Source: Methanobacteriota archaeon (GTDB lineage Archaea > Thermoplasmatota > Thermoplasmata > SG8-5 > JACRNV01). Taken from it: a DNA stretch of 64,000 nucleotides. The notes under the pieces were generated by a model. It was not told where the DNA came from, searched no databases, and saw only the letters and a program-made list of their open reading frames with translations. Positions 32,259 to 40,948 of the stretch are shown in pieces. The stretch is taken from assembly GCA_016214785.1 (NCBI GenBank), contig JACRNV010000005.1, forward strand, positions 62,001 through 126,000. Direction: 5' to 3'. The position numbers and the translations under genes are program-made. Positions within the stretch are counted from its first letter, which is position 1. Every line of letters begins with the position of its first letter.

Positions 32259-32564
32259 TCACCGCATTGCAACGAGGATGGCGTGCGGCACGCCGTCGAC
32301 GGTCAGGACGCAGCCCTCGTCGATGTAGCCCAGCTCGATGGCTATGCGCACGGCGCGCCCCCCGGTGAGATTGGCCGATGTGCACATCGAGAGAAAGCGC
32401 TCCAGCGATTCCTCGGGGCAGTCTTCGCGGCCGTAGAACTCCTCGTCGACTTTCAGCCTAACCTTGCCCTCCGAGAATGTTTTGCCGGCGAGCTCCGAGT
32501 CGCAGGCCGCGGCGATCACGTCGCTGCCGCATTTGTGCAACCTGATCCTGAGCAATGGGACCAC
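32259..32564 (-). CDS. DUF424 archaeal protein
   Basis: A 101-residue archaeal conserved protein starting with GTG directly after the mcm stop. The pattern RIRLHKCGSDVIAAACDSELAGKTFSEGKVRLKV, then FYG and LTGGRAVRIAIELGYIDEGCVLTVDGVPHAILVAM matches DUF424. The function is unknown. Its position between mcm and nmd3, with 4-bp or smaller spacings, suggests an information-processing role. Confidence 0.85.
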   Translation of the reverse strand: MVPLLRIRLHKCGSDVIAAACDSELAGKTFSEGKVRLKVDEEFYGREDCPEESLERFLSMCTSANLTGGRAVRIAIELGYIDEGCVLTVDGVPHAILVAMR

Positions 32565-34733
32565 CTAAGCCATTTCCGCGAGGGAGTAGTGGTTGCTCTT
32601 CCTCGACAGGATGTCCCCGGACCTGTTCTGGAGCATGGATATGAGCTCGCCGACCCTCTCCTCGCTCATACCCCGGGCCTTTGCCTTCTCCAGGATGTCG
32701 GCGATGGGCGCGCCGTGGACGGTCGTCCCCTGGAGATCGCGGATGATCTCCTTGATGGCCATAATCTCGTCTCTCTGGGACTGCGGGATGCCCGTCTCCA
32801 CGCGGTCGACGTCCCAGAACTGCTCCCCTTCCCTGCCGAGGCCTATGACGCGGTTCATGTACTCTCTGAATATGCGCTTCGCGCGCTCGGCGTCCTCGGC
32901 GGTGATCGTCTCGCTGAGCCGTATCTTCGCGCTGGCCTCGGAGAGCCTGATGTAGGCCTCGAGCTGCCTGGCGGTGATAGGCACCGACGCCCTGCGCTCC
33001 CCGCCGCCCTGGGTGCCCCCTCCCCTCCGGACGGAGAGGTAGTAGCTCTTCAGGACCTCCATGGCCTCGGGGGTCATGACCGGCGTGACTTGCCTCGCGG
33101 TCGAGACGTACTTGCGCAGGAGCTCGGGCTCGATGGCCGGCACGACGCTCGCCCTTATGGACTCGAACTGCTCGTCCGAGACGGACGTGGAGCCCTTCTG
33201 CTTCTTCTGGATGAGGGCTTCCCCGAGCAGGTGCGATTTAAGTATGTGCGAGGCGACCATCGCGTCCCTGTTCTGGTCGGGTATGTCGGAGATTGGGAAG
33301 ATGAGGTCGAACCTCGACAGGAGGGTTGCTGGCAGATTTATCTGCTCGACTATCGAGACGTTGGGGTCGAAGCGCCCGAACTTGGGGTTGGCCGCGCCCA
33401 GGACGGCGCACCTGGCCTGCAGTGTGGCGGTGATGCCCGCCTTCGCGACCGAGATCGTCTGCTGCTCCATGGCCTCGTGCATCGAGCTCCTGTCCTGGTC
33501 GTTCATCTTGTCCAGCTCGTCGATTGCGGCTATGCCCTTGTCCGATAGGACGAGCGCGCCGGCCTCCAGCGTCCAGCGCCCCTCGCCGAACTCGTCTTTT
33601 ATGGCGGTCGCCGTGAGGCCCGCGCCCGTCGAGGATTTCCCTGAAGCGTAGATGCCCCTCGGGGTGAGGTCTGTGATGTACCTCAGGAGCTGCGACTTGG
33701 CTGTCCCAGGGTCGCCAACTAGTAACACGTGGATGTCCCCCCTTATCTTAGTGCCGTCGGGCATCTCCTTGTGGATGCCGCCGAAGAGCTGGAGGGCCAG
33801 CGCCTCCTTCTCGACGTCGAGGCCGTAGATTGTCGGGCTGATGGACTGCACAATCTTCGCGTAGATGCGCTCGTCGGCGGCCATCTCCTTAATCTTGGCC
33901 GCGTCCTCGGGGGAGATTGCCAGCTCCTTGTACTCGGGCTCCAACTGCTCGGTGGCGTTGAGCTCGAGGTAGATGTCGAAAAGCGTGGTGCGCTGGCGCG
34001 TGATGTCGCGCAGCTTGCTGCGCAGGATGCCGTTCATCTTCACCCTGTCGCCGGGCTGCACGTCCCCAGTCAAATCGTCCTCGGCCTGGATTGTCAGGCT
34101 CTGCGGCTGGGCGCCCCCCTTCATCTCCTCGGGGAGCTCCTGGAGCTCTATCTTCTGAGCGTCTATGTAGGTCGAGCGCTCGTAGACGAGCTTGAAGGAC
34201 GTCGAGCCAGCGGCGCGCCCGCAGCCAATAATCCCATTCTCGTCCGGGCTCTCCTTCGAGCACTCCAGCGGCTCGCGGAGCATCGTCTCCTCCTGCTGGA
34301 CGATGGTCTGGTGTCCGCAGCGCATGCACTCGAAGACCGCGTCCAAGATTCGGGGGCGCACCTCCGTCACCCTCTTGACCAGCCCCGTGACGGCGATGAA
34401 GCGCCCCTGGTGCTTGCTGCGGATGTTCCTTATGTCGACGTGCCTGTCTTCCGGGAGGTCTATGATTCTGAGCGTGATCTCGGCGCCCTCGGAGCCGGTC
34501 GGGAGCATCTCGCGAATCTGCTTCTCACCGGCTGCGAGCATCGTGCGCGGCCTGTGGAAGAGGTACGCGCCGAAGTCGGAGTCGTAGCGGTCTATGTCAA
34601 CGAAGGGGACGCAGAGGCTGCGCTTGTCCGGATAAGCGTCGGCGACTGCCTTTATGCGCGGAACGTACCTGAAATCGGAGAAGAACTCCTCCCATTTCGC
34701 GCCCAGAACCTCGCGCGAGTATTCCTCTGACAT
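32565..34733 (-). CDS. mcm: Replicative minichromosome maintenance helicase MCM
   Basis: A 722-residue MCM. It has the N-terminal OB/zinc domain (FECMRCGHQTIVQQEE with the second Cys pair in LECSKESPDENGIIGCG), AAA+ Walker A LVGDPGTAKSQLL (about 335), Walker B IAAIDELDKMNDQDRSSMHEAMEQQ (about 400), arginine finger LLSRFDLIF, and a C-terminal winged helix. It forms the hexameric 3'-5' helicase that unwinds DNA at the fork. No intein is present. It is first gene of the operon; a TATA box lies at 34772-34782. Confidence 0.97.
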   Translation of the reverse strand: MSEEYSREVLGAKWEEFFSDFRYVPRIKAVADAYPDKRSLCVPFVDIDRYDSDFGAYLFHRPRTMLAAGEKQIREMLPTGSEGAEITLRIIDLPEDRHVDIRNIRSKHQGRFIAVTGLVKRVTEVRPRILDAVFECMRCGHQTIVQQEETMLREPLECSKESPDENGIIGCGRAAGSTSFKLVYERSTYIDAQKIELQELPEEMKGGAQPQSLTIQAEDDLTGDVQPGDRVKMNGILRSKLRDITRQRTTLFDIYLELNATEQLEPEYKELAISPEDAAKIKEMAADERIYAKIVQSISPTIYGLDVEKEALALQLFGGIHKEMPDGTKIRGDIHVLLVGDPGTAKSQLLRYITDLTPRGIYASGKSSTGAGLTATAIKDEFGEGRWTLEAGALVLSDKGIAAIDELDKMNDQDRSSMHEAMEQQTISVAKAGITATLQARCAVLGAANPKFGRFDPNVSIVEQINLPATLLSRFDLIFPISDIPDQNRDAMVASHILKSHLLGEALIQKKQKGSTSVSDEQFESIRASVVPAIEPELLRKYVSTARQVTPVMTPEAMEVLKSYYLSVRRGGGTQGGGERRASVPITARQLEAYIRLSEASAKIRLSETITAEDAERAKRIFREYMNRVIGLGREGEQFWDVDRVETGIPQSQRDEIMAIKEIIRDLQGTTVHGAPIADILEKAKARGMSEERVGELISMLQNRSGDILSRKSNHYSLAEMA

Positions 34734-34771
34734 GCGACCCCCCCTGGAACGGGAAAGGGGGAATGAGATGC

Positions 34772-34782
34772 CTATATTTAAG
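34772..34782 (-). promoter_or_regulatory. TATA box for the mcm operon
   Basis: The minus-strand cttaaatatag lies about 40 bp before the ATG at 34733, leaving a short leader containing an AGGGGGGTC purine-rich ribosome binding site. The rest of the spacer to 35011 shows no supported feature. Confidence 0.5.
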
Positions 34783-35011
34783 TTGAGAGGGGGAGAGTAG
34801 ACTGAAAGTAAAAATCCCTAAAAATTGACAAAGTGTAAGATAATGCCGTCATCATCACGATGATAATTGCACAGTCCGTTTACTTACACCATGCATTTGT
34901 TCTAAGAACAAAGGTTTTTCCGGGCGAGACTTTCACGCTCACTCTTGTAGATGGATGAATAGTCACGGTCGCAGGGGTGATCTCCGAATATCGACGGCAG
35001 TGTGCCTTCTA

Positions 35012-35632
35012 CTAAGAATTCCTAGCTAAAATGTAATAATGTTTCTCTGATTTTGAATCCTCGTTGTAATAATCTGGCGTCGTCACAAGCCAATCTTTGA
35101 TGATACTAAATCCAGAATCTTTTATTGTTTGGAGTGAGGTTTCGGGTTTGTAATGACTCCAAAACATTTTTTCTCCACAGAATTCACCAATTTCTTCCCA
35201 TTCGCTCCATGCCATAGACACCAAAAGAATTCCATCTGGCTTTAATAGTCTATGGAACTGTTGGAACAGCGGTTTGTGCTTTTCTCTTGGAATGTGAATA
35301 ATTACACTAAAAGAAATAAGGCCATCAAATGAATTGTCCGGAAAATCCAGCTCTGTGATATTCTGTTTGATAAAAGTTACATGGGGTAAATTTTCTTTTG
35401 CAACTCTCAACATTTCGTCTGAAAAATCTACCCCGACAACATTATAGCCTGAATCATGTAGATATTTAGTATCTGGAATTCCTGTGCCACAGCCAGCATC
35501 TAAAATCTTTGCATGAGATGGTAATAATTTTGTTAATTCATCAAGTTCACTGATAGCGCGATTCTTACCGAGGTCTTGATACCTTTTTCCGATTTTATCA
35601 TAGCCGTCTTGCACAATCTTTTCGTGATCCAT
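35012..35632 (-). CDS. Class I SAM-dependent methyltransferase
   Basis: A 206-residue Rossmann methyltransferase. Motif I is ILDAGCGTGIPDTKYL (about 45), motif II VVGVDFSDEML, motif III FIKQNITELDFPDNSFDGLISFSVIIHI, and a GILLVSMAW strand follows. The small-molecule or lipid substrate is unknown. The gene is AT-rich like the next two, marking a compositional island between mcm and the toxin-antitoxin pair. Confidence 0.85.
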   Translation of the reverse strand: MDHEKIVQDGYDKIGKRYQDLGKNRAISELDELTKLLPSHAKILDAGCGTGIPDTKYLHDSGYNVVGVDFSDEMLRVAKENLPHVTFIKQNITELDFPDNSFDGLISFSVIIHIPREKHKPLFQQFHRLLKPDGILLVSMAWSEWEEIGEFCGEKMFWSHYKPETSLQTIKDSGFSIIKDWLVTTPDYYNEDSKSEKHYYILARNS

Positions 35633-35673
35633 TCAGGCACACAGCTTATACGATAAAGCGCTTCGATGTGGAC

Positions 35674-35994
35674 TTACTTAATAAGCTTGTTCAATTCAGC
35701 TTCCAGTTGATCCAACTCTGATTTTGGCAGACCAATGCCGCATCGCTTCAACAAACCTTTTTTAGAAACTATTACTATTTTCCTTGAATCCCTCTCAACT
35801 TTGCGAATATCCTTAATTTTCACCGTATGTGGCAACAAAGCGTCTAGAAACCATTGCGCAACCTTTCGTCCCCGTTGGTCTATCGTATCTACCCAATCCG
35901 GAGCCATATCAATCGTCAACTCGTTCTTAGTCAACTGAATTCGGGCACCATCCTTGGTTGTCGTTGTCCAGATTACGTTTGTTTGTTCCGTCAT
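35674..35994 (-). CDS. Hypothetical protein in the AT-rich island
   Basis: A 106-residue protein with a predicted beta-rich start (VIWTTTTKDGARIQLTKNELTIDM), a WFLDALLPHTVKIKDI segment and a charged helical tail (LDQLEAELNKLIK). It resembles a PH/GRAM-like fold in pattern, but I recognise no family. It lies 40 bp upstream of the methyltransferase gene on the same strand, so the two could be cotranscribed. Confidence 0.55.
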   Translation of the reverse strand: MTEQTNVIWTTTTKDGARIQLTKNELTIDMAPDWVDTIDQRGRKVAQWFLDALLPHTVKIKDIRKVERDSRKIVIVSKKGLLKRCGIGLPKSELDQLEAELNKLIK

Positions 35995-36070
35995 TTTAAT
36001 GCACCTTGGTCTACATAATGGATTTTCTGCTTATTATACTTTGTAAATTTTCAAAACGGTTATACAGCGC

Positions 36071-36778
36071 CTAAGCCAGCAGATGTCTTCCGCGGTGCGC
36101 CATTAATATTTCAACGATTTTTTCCATCGCTTTATTACGGGTATCCATGAAGTATTTTACTTGTTTTCTTGCAGTTATTATTCCGCCTTTCAATTCGTCT
36201 GGCAAAGATTCGATCCCCACCATCTCTCCGTATAAGATTGTTCGAGGCCTATGAACCTCATTTCCTAGAGTTTGATAATATTTTTCAACCTTTTTCACTA
36301 CTTCTCTTTCAACAGGCAAGACCAATTTCAAATTTCGATGATTCCTGAATGGAACACGCATGCCAGGTAAGAATTTTTTGGGGATTCCTGCTTCGAGGAG
36401 TGCTTCATTTCTAAATTTCATTTGAATCGCATGAACCTTAGTTTTGTTTGCAGCATATAGATTCGTAATAATTTCTTGTTGTTCATTTGGAATTTCTTCT
36501 GCCCTTACATAGAGCCATGTATCAATTAATTCCTGTGTCAACTCCCTTTCTTTTCCCTCAACTAGATCGTAATATACGCCAGCATCTAAAATATTCAATT
36601 TTTTTAATGCGGGTGTTTTATTCTTTAAAATACTATCAACGTCAATTCCCCCACTATCGAATGTCACTTGTAAAGGAAAATCGTCAGTCATAGAGAGCAT
36701 GTAATTGAAGATAGCTTGAAAAGTCGGGCTTCGTTGAATATTTCCCGAATCCACAGCCCTTATAATCATTTTTCCCAT
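36071..36778 (-). CDS. Low-molecular-weight phosphatase-like protein with altered P-loop
   Basis: About 235 residues. The N-terminus MIIRAVDSGNIQRSPTFQAIF aligns with the LMW-PTP/arsenate reductase loop (VCxGNxCRSPxAEA), but Asp replaces the catalytic Cys and Gln the second Cys, while GN and RS are kept. RELTQELIDTWLYVR matches the later family helix-strand. The C-terminal half is longer than LMW-PTP and of unknown fold. It is therefore either a non-enzymatic binder or uses a different mechanism. The ATG at 36778 follows GGAG; the track opens at a TTG at 36793. The gene is AT-rich. Confidence 0.55.
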   Translation of the reverse strand: MGKMIIRAVDSGNIQRSPTFQAIFNYMLSMTDDFPLQVTFDSGGIDVDSILKNKTPALKKLNILDAGVYYDLVEGKERELTQELIDTWLYVRAEEIPNEQQEIITNLYAANKTKVHAIQMKFRNEALLEAGIPKKFLPGMRVPFRNHRNLKLVLPVEREVVKKVEKYYQTLGNEVHRPRTILYGEMVGIESLPDELKGGIITARKQVKYFMDTRNKAMEKIVEILMAHRGRHLLA

Positions 36779-36831
36779 ATCAATCGACTCCAAAATCCAT
36801 GTAATACTCTAACGGCACATCTCCTCCACAA

Positions 36832-37128
36832 TTATTCATCGCCCGACCGGATCAGCTCGCGCTTGCCGTGGATGATTGTCAGGATTGTGATTCTGTCCCT
36901 CTCCGATCGGTAGATGACGCGGTACGTCTCGTACAGTATCTCCCTGATGTCTTTTTTATTGTATTCCGGCACGATGCGCCCCATCTTCGGGAAGTCCCCG
37001 ACCTTCTCGGCGCAATCTATCAAATCGTTGACGAAGACGTTGGCATAATGCTCGGAATCGTTGGCTATGTAATCGAAGATGTTCTTCAGGTCGTCCAGTG
37101 CGGGCTCGGCCCAGACCAGCTTTTTCAT
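36832..37128 (-). CDS. RelE/ParE-family toxin
   Basis: A 98-residue protein with the ParE/RelE core: KLVWAEPALDDLKNIFDYIANDS, then YANVFVNDLIDCAEKVGDFPKMGRIVPEY, IREILYETYRVIYR and ITILTIIHGKREL. Such toxins cleave mRNA at the ribosome or block gyrase. The track ORF to 37359 is overextended: the ATG at 37126-37128 overlaps the antitoxin stop by four bases (ATGA), the usual toxin-antitoxin coupling. Confidence 0.85.
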   Translation of the reverse strand: MKKLVWAEPALDDLKNIFDYIANDSEHYANVFVNDLIDCAEKVGDFPKMGRIVPEYNKKDIREILYETYRVIYRSERDRITILTIIHGKRELIRSGDE

Positions 37129-37301
37129 TTGGCGAACCTCTTCCTGACGTCTGCGTGGGATACGACCTTGCCTTTGGCCGCGGCCTTCAGCCCCATCTCT
37201 ATCTTCTTTCTGACATACATCTTGTAGATGATGTCCTCCCACGAGCAGTCGTCCGGAAGAGACCCGATGAGCTTGATTGCCTCGGATTTGGTCGCGTTCA
37301 T
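37125..37301 (-). CDS. Antitoxin partner of the RelE/ParE toxin (58 aa, absent from the ORF track)
   Basis: ATG at 37301, stop at 37125-37127. The protein has LPDDCSWEDIIYKMYVRKKIE in the middle and KGKVVSHADVRKRFAK at the C-terminus, the pattern of small antitoxins found directly upstream of ParE/RelE toxins, whose C-terminal part wraps the toxin. The order antitoxin-toxin and the ATGA overlap support a functional type II module. No HTH or RHH motif is obvious. Confidence 0.8.
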   Translation of the reverse strand: MNATKSEAIKLIGSLPDDCSWEDIIYKMYVRKKIEMGLKAAAKGKVVSHADVRKRFAK

Positions 37302-37359
37302 GTCGGCACGTCCAAATTACCAATGGATTTCCGCTGTATAAATTACTTTCGGGGCGCAT

Positions 37360-40300
37360 CTATTTCTTTTTCTTGCCCTTCTTCGGCCTCTCTTCGTCCG
37401 GCTCTCCCTTCACTCCCAGCGCCCTCCTCGTCCCGACCTGTATCTCGCACTCCGGCTCGCCGTCGGCCATGGTCTTGGCCATGCGCACGGCCAGATCCTC
37501 TCCCGCGTAGTGCGCGAACCTCCAGGCCATCGCCCGGCACAGGATGCAGAGCATGAAGTTCCTATGTTTCTGGTTGTCCCACGGGCAGGTCGTCACCCTC
37601 ACAAGCGTGCTGGACGCGCCGTGGCTCTCGTGGCGCGCCGTCCCGCCGAGGTCGAAGAGCACGCCTATGTACGCCGTCGCGGCCTCCCGAGCCCCGGTGA
37701 GGTGGATGGCCTTGGAATAGCGCTCGGCTATGACCTCGTCCAGGCGCTCGGACAGGCGCACTATCATCTCCTCGCGCTTCCCTGGCTCCAGCGTCTCGAG
37801 GAAGAGGGGGATGATGTCTGTGATGACGGACTTGAGCTCGTACTGGGCCTCGAGCATGCGCCTGCGCAACTGTTCTTCTTGCCTGCGCTTCTGGACTGTG
37901 ATGTCCCGCACGACGGTCACGACGCGCACGGCCTTCCCGCCCTCGATGACCGGGACCTTGCGCGTCTCGGTGATTACCTCGGCGTCGCCGATGGTCGTGC
38001 TCTCCTCGGTGACGAGCGCGCGCCCTGTGTCGAAGACCTGCTCGTACTCGTACCTGACCTTCTCGGGGAGGTACGGGAAGACCTCGAAGACGTCCTTGCC
38101 GACGATGTCAGTCTCGAGGCCGAGCCTCTTGTTCCACTGCTTCATGGCCTTGTTGGCGAGCATCACGCGCAGGCCGGAATCGACCATGTGGATGGCGTCG
38201 TTCATCGCGTCTATCGTCAGGTGGTACTGCTCCTCCGAGAGGCGGAGCATCGTCTCGGCGCGCCTTGTCTCCGTGACGTCGTGGACGAAGCCGACGAAGT
38301 ACCTTTCCTCGCCGATGGTGTAGGTCGAGACCGATATCCTCGCTGCGAAGGTGCTGCTGTCCTTCCGCAGGCCGCGGAAGTCGTAGCGCTGGGGGGCACG
38401 CCTTTCCCTACCGCTCGAACGCAGGACGGTGTAGCTGGCGACGCGGTCGCGGTCCTCGGGCGCGATAGTGACCTCGGTCGGCCGGCCGATGAGCTCCTCG
38501 GGGCTGTCGTAGCCGAATATCTTCGCGAACGACGGGTTGACAAAGACCAGCTTGTCGTCCTTCTCGACGCCGATGCCGTCGATAGAAGCCTGGAAGAGGG
38601 CGTTGAGCTGCTCCTCGGCCCTGGCCATGCCCATGATGTCCTCGATCAGCGCCAGGGAGCCAATCTGCCCGCCCCCCGCGTCCCTGAGCGGGACTATCAT
38701 GAGCGTCACGACGATGCTCTTGCCCCAGTTGGTCTTGTACCCGATGCGGTCGAGGCGTATCTCCCCCCCTTCCTTCAGGCACTTCTCGAATAGGGCAGAT
38801 ACGCCCTGGTCCACCATGGCCTTCAATTTCAGGACGTTGAACTTCATCGTGCTGTCCGCGCCGGGGCTCCCCAGGATGGACAGCATGGCGTTGTTCACGC
38901 TGGTGATCCCACCCTCCATGTCGGTGGTCATGATTCCTATCGGGGCGTTGGAGACGACGTTCTCGTTGAGCCGCTGCATCTCCGCGAGCCTCGCCGCGGC
39001 CTCCTTCCTCTCGGTGATGTCCTGCGTGAGCGTGACTATCTGCTCGAGCTTGCCGCCCGTCCCCAGTATGCCGTAGAAGAAGAGCGACACCGTTTTCTCT
39101 CTTCCTGCGCCGATGTCCCTGATCTGCACTTCGGGTATGAAGTACTCGCCCCCCACCGTCCATACTTTTTTCACCTCCTTGAACCACGGCTCCAGATAGG
39201 GGTATATCTCCTCGAAGGGCTTGCCGGCGCTCTGCCTTATGCGCTCCCTGATGGACTTCTCGGACAGCGCCCAGATGTCCTTCCAGACCGTGTTATACAT
39301 CAGGAGCTCGCCGTCCTTGTCGCGCAAGGTTATCCCGACCGGCGAGCTGTCTATGACCGCCCTGCTCAGCGTCTCGCTCTTGCGTATGAGCTCGTCGGCC
39401 CTCTCCCTCTCCGAGAGGTCCCTCACGAAGATGAGGTCTGCCGGCTTGCCCTGATAATCGACCGCCCCCGCATTGACCTCGACCGGCACCTCCGTGCCGT
39501 CGGCCCTGAGTATCCTCGTTTCGTATATCGTGGGCAAGTCCTTGTCTTTGCCCTCGATGCGCAACCGGTAACGTTCGAAGAGGTCGGCCTTGACCTCCTC
39601 CGGCACGAAGTCGGTGAAGGGCCTTCCGATGATATCCATGTGCCCCTGGCCGATCAGGCGCTCCACTTGCCGGTTCGCGAAGGCCACTCGTCCGTCTTGC
39701 AATATGGCAATGGCGTCGTTGGCGCGCTCGACAAGGTTCCTGTACTTCTCCTCGCTCTGGCTCAGCGCCTCCCACGATGTCTTGCGCTCCGTGATGTCCC
39801 TGACGACTGCGACCGACCCCCTGTACACCCCGTCCCTCATTATGGGGGACAGCTTTGCAGAGAACCAGCGCATGTCGTTCCCGATCTTCATCCAGTACTC
39901 GATCTCAGCGACCTTGCCTCCCCTGTTCGCACTGACAGCGTCGTTCATCTTCTCCATCATGTAAGGGGGCAGGACCTCGTCGAACCGCTTCCCCATGAAG
40001 GCGCTCGGGGGGACGTATAGTCTGGAATCCTCCAGCGAGTGGTAGTAATTGAAGCGGCCGTTTTCGTCGAGCATGAAGATGAGGTCGTTCATCGAGGATA
40101 TCATGCCGCGCAGCCTCTCCTCGCTCTCGAGCAGGGCTTGATCGGCCCGCTTCTGCTCGGTGATGTCGCGCATGCCGAAGATGGCGCCAGCCACCTCCCC
40201 GCTCGGAGAAATCGCCAGGGTCCCCAGGGCTTCTATCCAGACATACTCGCCCTTCGCGTTCATCATGCGGAACTCGGCCCGGTCGACGCCTCCGCTCCTG

Positions 40301-40935
40301 GCCACGACTTCGACGAGCTTGTTCATCTTTTCCAGGTCGTCCGCGTGCATGTATTCCCTGAACGGCTTCCTTGCCATCTCCTGAGGCGTGTATCCCAGAA
40401 CCCGCTCCACCGAAGGGCTCACGAAGAGGATGTCCCCCTGGGCGTCGACCTTGCATACGACGTCGAGCATGTTGTCGGCAATGCTTCTGAGCAGGCTCTC
40501 GGTCTTCTTGCGTTCCGAGACGTCCCTGGAGACGCTGAGCAGGTAGAGTGGTTCGTCTTTCTCATCGCATACCAATGAGCCGCTGAATTCTATAGGCACA
40601 GTCGAACCGTCCTTCCTCAGAAGGTTGAACTCGATGCCTCTGATAATCTTGGCCTCAAAAATCCCTTGAAGCGCGTCCAACATGCGGGGGTGATCCCCGG
40701 GCGCGATCAGCTCGGTGGCGTCCATGCCCACGAGCTCGTCGGGCGTGCCGTAGCCCAGGTGCTTCGCGCCCGTCCTGTTCGCCATAATGATTTTCATGTC
40801 CAGACCGATGAGCGTAATCGCATCGGGGGAGGTTTCGATGATTGTCTCCAGCAGCCTGAGGCGCTGCGCGGTCCGGCCAGGGGCTTCGCTCTCCTTCCTC
40901 GCATCCCCCTCCCCAGCGCCGTCCTTGCTCGCCAT
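37360..40935 (-). CDS. Eight-PAS sensor protein with Cys-rich C-terminal output domain, no kinase
   Basis: A 1191-residue soluble protein. Eight PAS domains can be counted by their openings (such as IIETSPDAITLIGLDMKIIMANRTG, VVSNAPIGIMTTDMEGG, AMNDAIHMVDSGLRVMLANKAM), each of about 115-130 residues with PAC-like ends (VVRDITERK, LTQDITERK). There is no His-kinase or GGDEF domain. After a coiled-coil linker (about 1010-1060) a C-terminal region carries HGASSTLVRVTTCPWDNQ, CILCRAMAW and ADGEPECEIQVG, resembling methanogen output/V4R-type domains. It probably senses redox or small ligands. It starts 13 bp after the KaiC gene, in the same operon. Confidence 0.85.
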   Translation of the reverse strand: MASKDGAGEGDARKESEAPGRTAQRLRLLETIIETSPDAITLIGLDMKIIMANRTGAKHLGYGTPDELVGMDATELIAPGDHPRMLDALQGIFEAKIIRGIEFNLLRKDGSTVPIEFSGSLVCDEKDEPLYLLSVSRDVSERKKTESLLRSIADNMLDVVCKVDAQGDILFVSPSVERVLGYTPQEMARKPFREYMHADDLEKMNKLVEVVARSGGVDRAEFRMMNAKGEYVWIEALGTLAISPSGEVAGAIFGMRDITEQKRADQALLESEERLRGMISSMNDLIFMLDENGRFNYYHSLEDSRLYVPPSAFMGKRFDEVLPPYMMEKMNDAVSANRGGKVAEIEYWMKIGNDMRWFSAKLSPIMRDGVYRGSVAVVRDITERKTSWEALSQSEEKYRNLVERANDAIAILQDGRVAFANRQVERLIGQGHMDIIGRPFTDFVPEEVKADLFERYRLRIEGKDKDLPTIYETRILRADGTEVPVEVNAGAVDYQGKPADLIFVRDLSERERADELIRKSETLSRAVIDSSPVGITLRDKDGELLMYNTVWKDIWALSEKSIRERIRQSAGKPFEEIYPYLEPWFKEVKKVWTVGGEYFIPEVQIRDIGAGREKTVSLFFYGILGTGGKLEQIVTLTQDITERKEAAARLAEMQRLNENVVSNAPIGIMTTDMEGGITSVNNAMLSILGSPGADSTMKFNVLKLKAMVDQGVSALFEKCLKEGGEIRLDRIGYKTNWGKSIVVTLMIVPLRDAGGGQIGSLALIEDIMGMARAEEQLNALFQASIDGIGVEKDDKLVFVNPSFAKIFGYDSPEELIGRPTEVTIAPEDRDRVASYTVLRSSGRERRAPQRYDFRGLRKDSSTFAARISVSTYTIGEERYFVGFVHDVTETRRAETMLRLSEEQYHLTIDAMNDAIHMVDSGLRVMLANKAMKQWNKRLGLETDIVGKDVFEVFPYLPEKVRYEYEQVFDTGRALVTEESTTIGDAEVITETRKVPVIEGGKAVRVVTVVRDITVQKRRQEEQLRRRMLEAQYELKSVITDIIPLFLETLEPGKREEMIVRLSERLDEVIAERYSKAIHLTGAREAATAYIGVLFDLGGTARHESHGASSTLVRVTTCPWDNQKHRNFMLCILCRAMAWRFAHYAGEDLAVRMAKTMADGEPECEIQVGTRRALGVKGEPDEERPKKGKKKK

Positions 40936-40948
40936 ACGACCCCCAACC

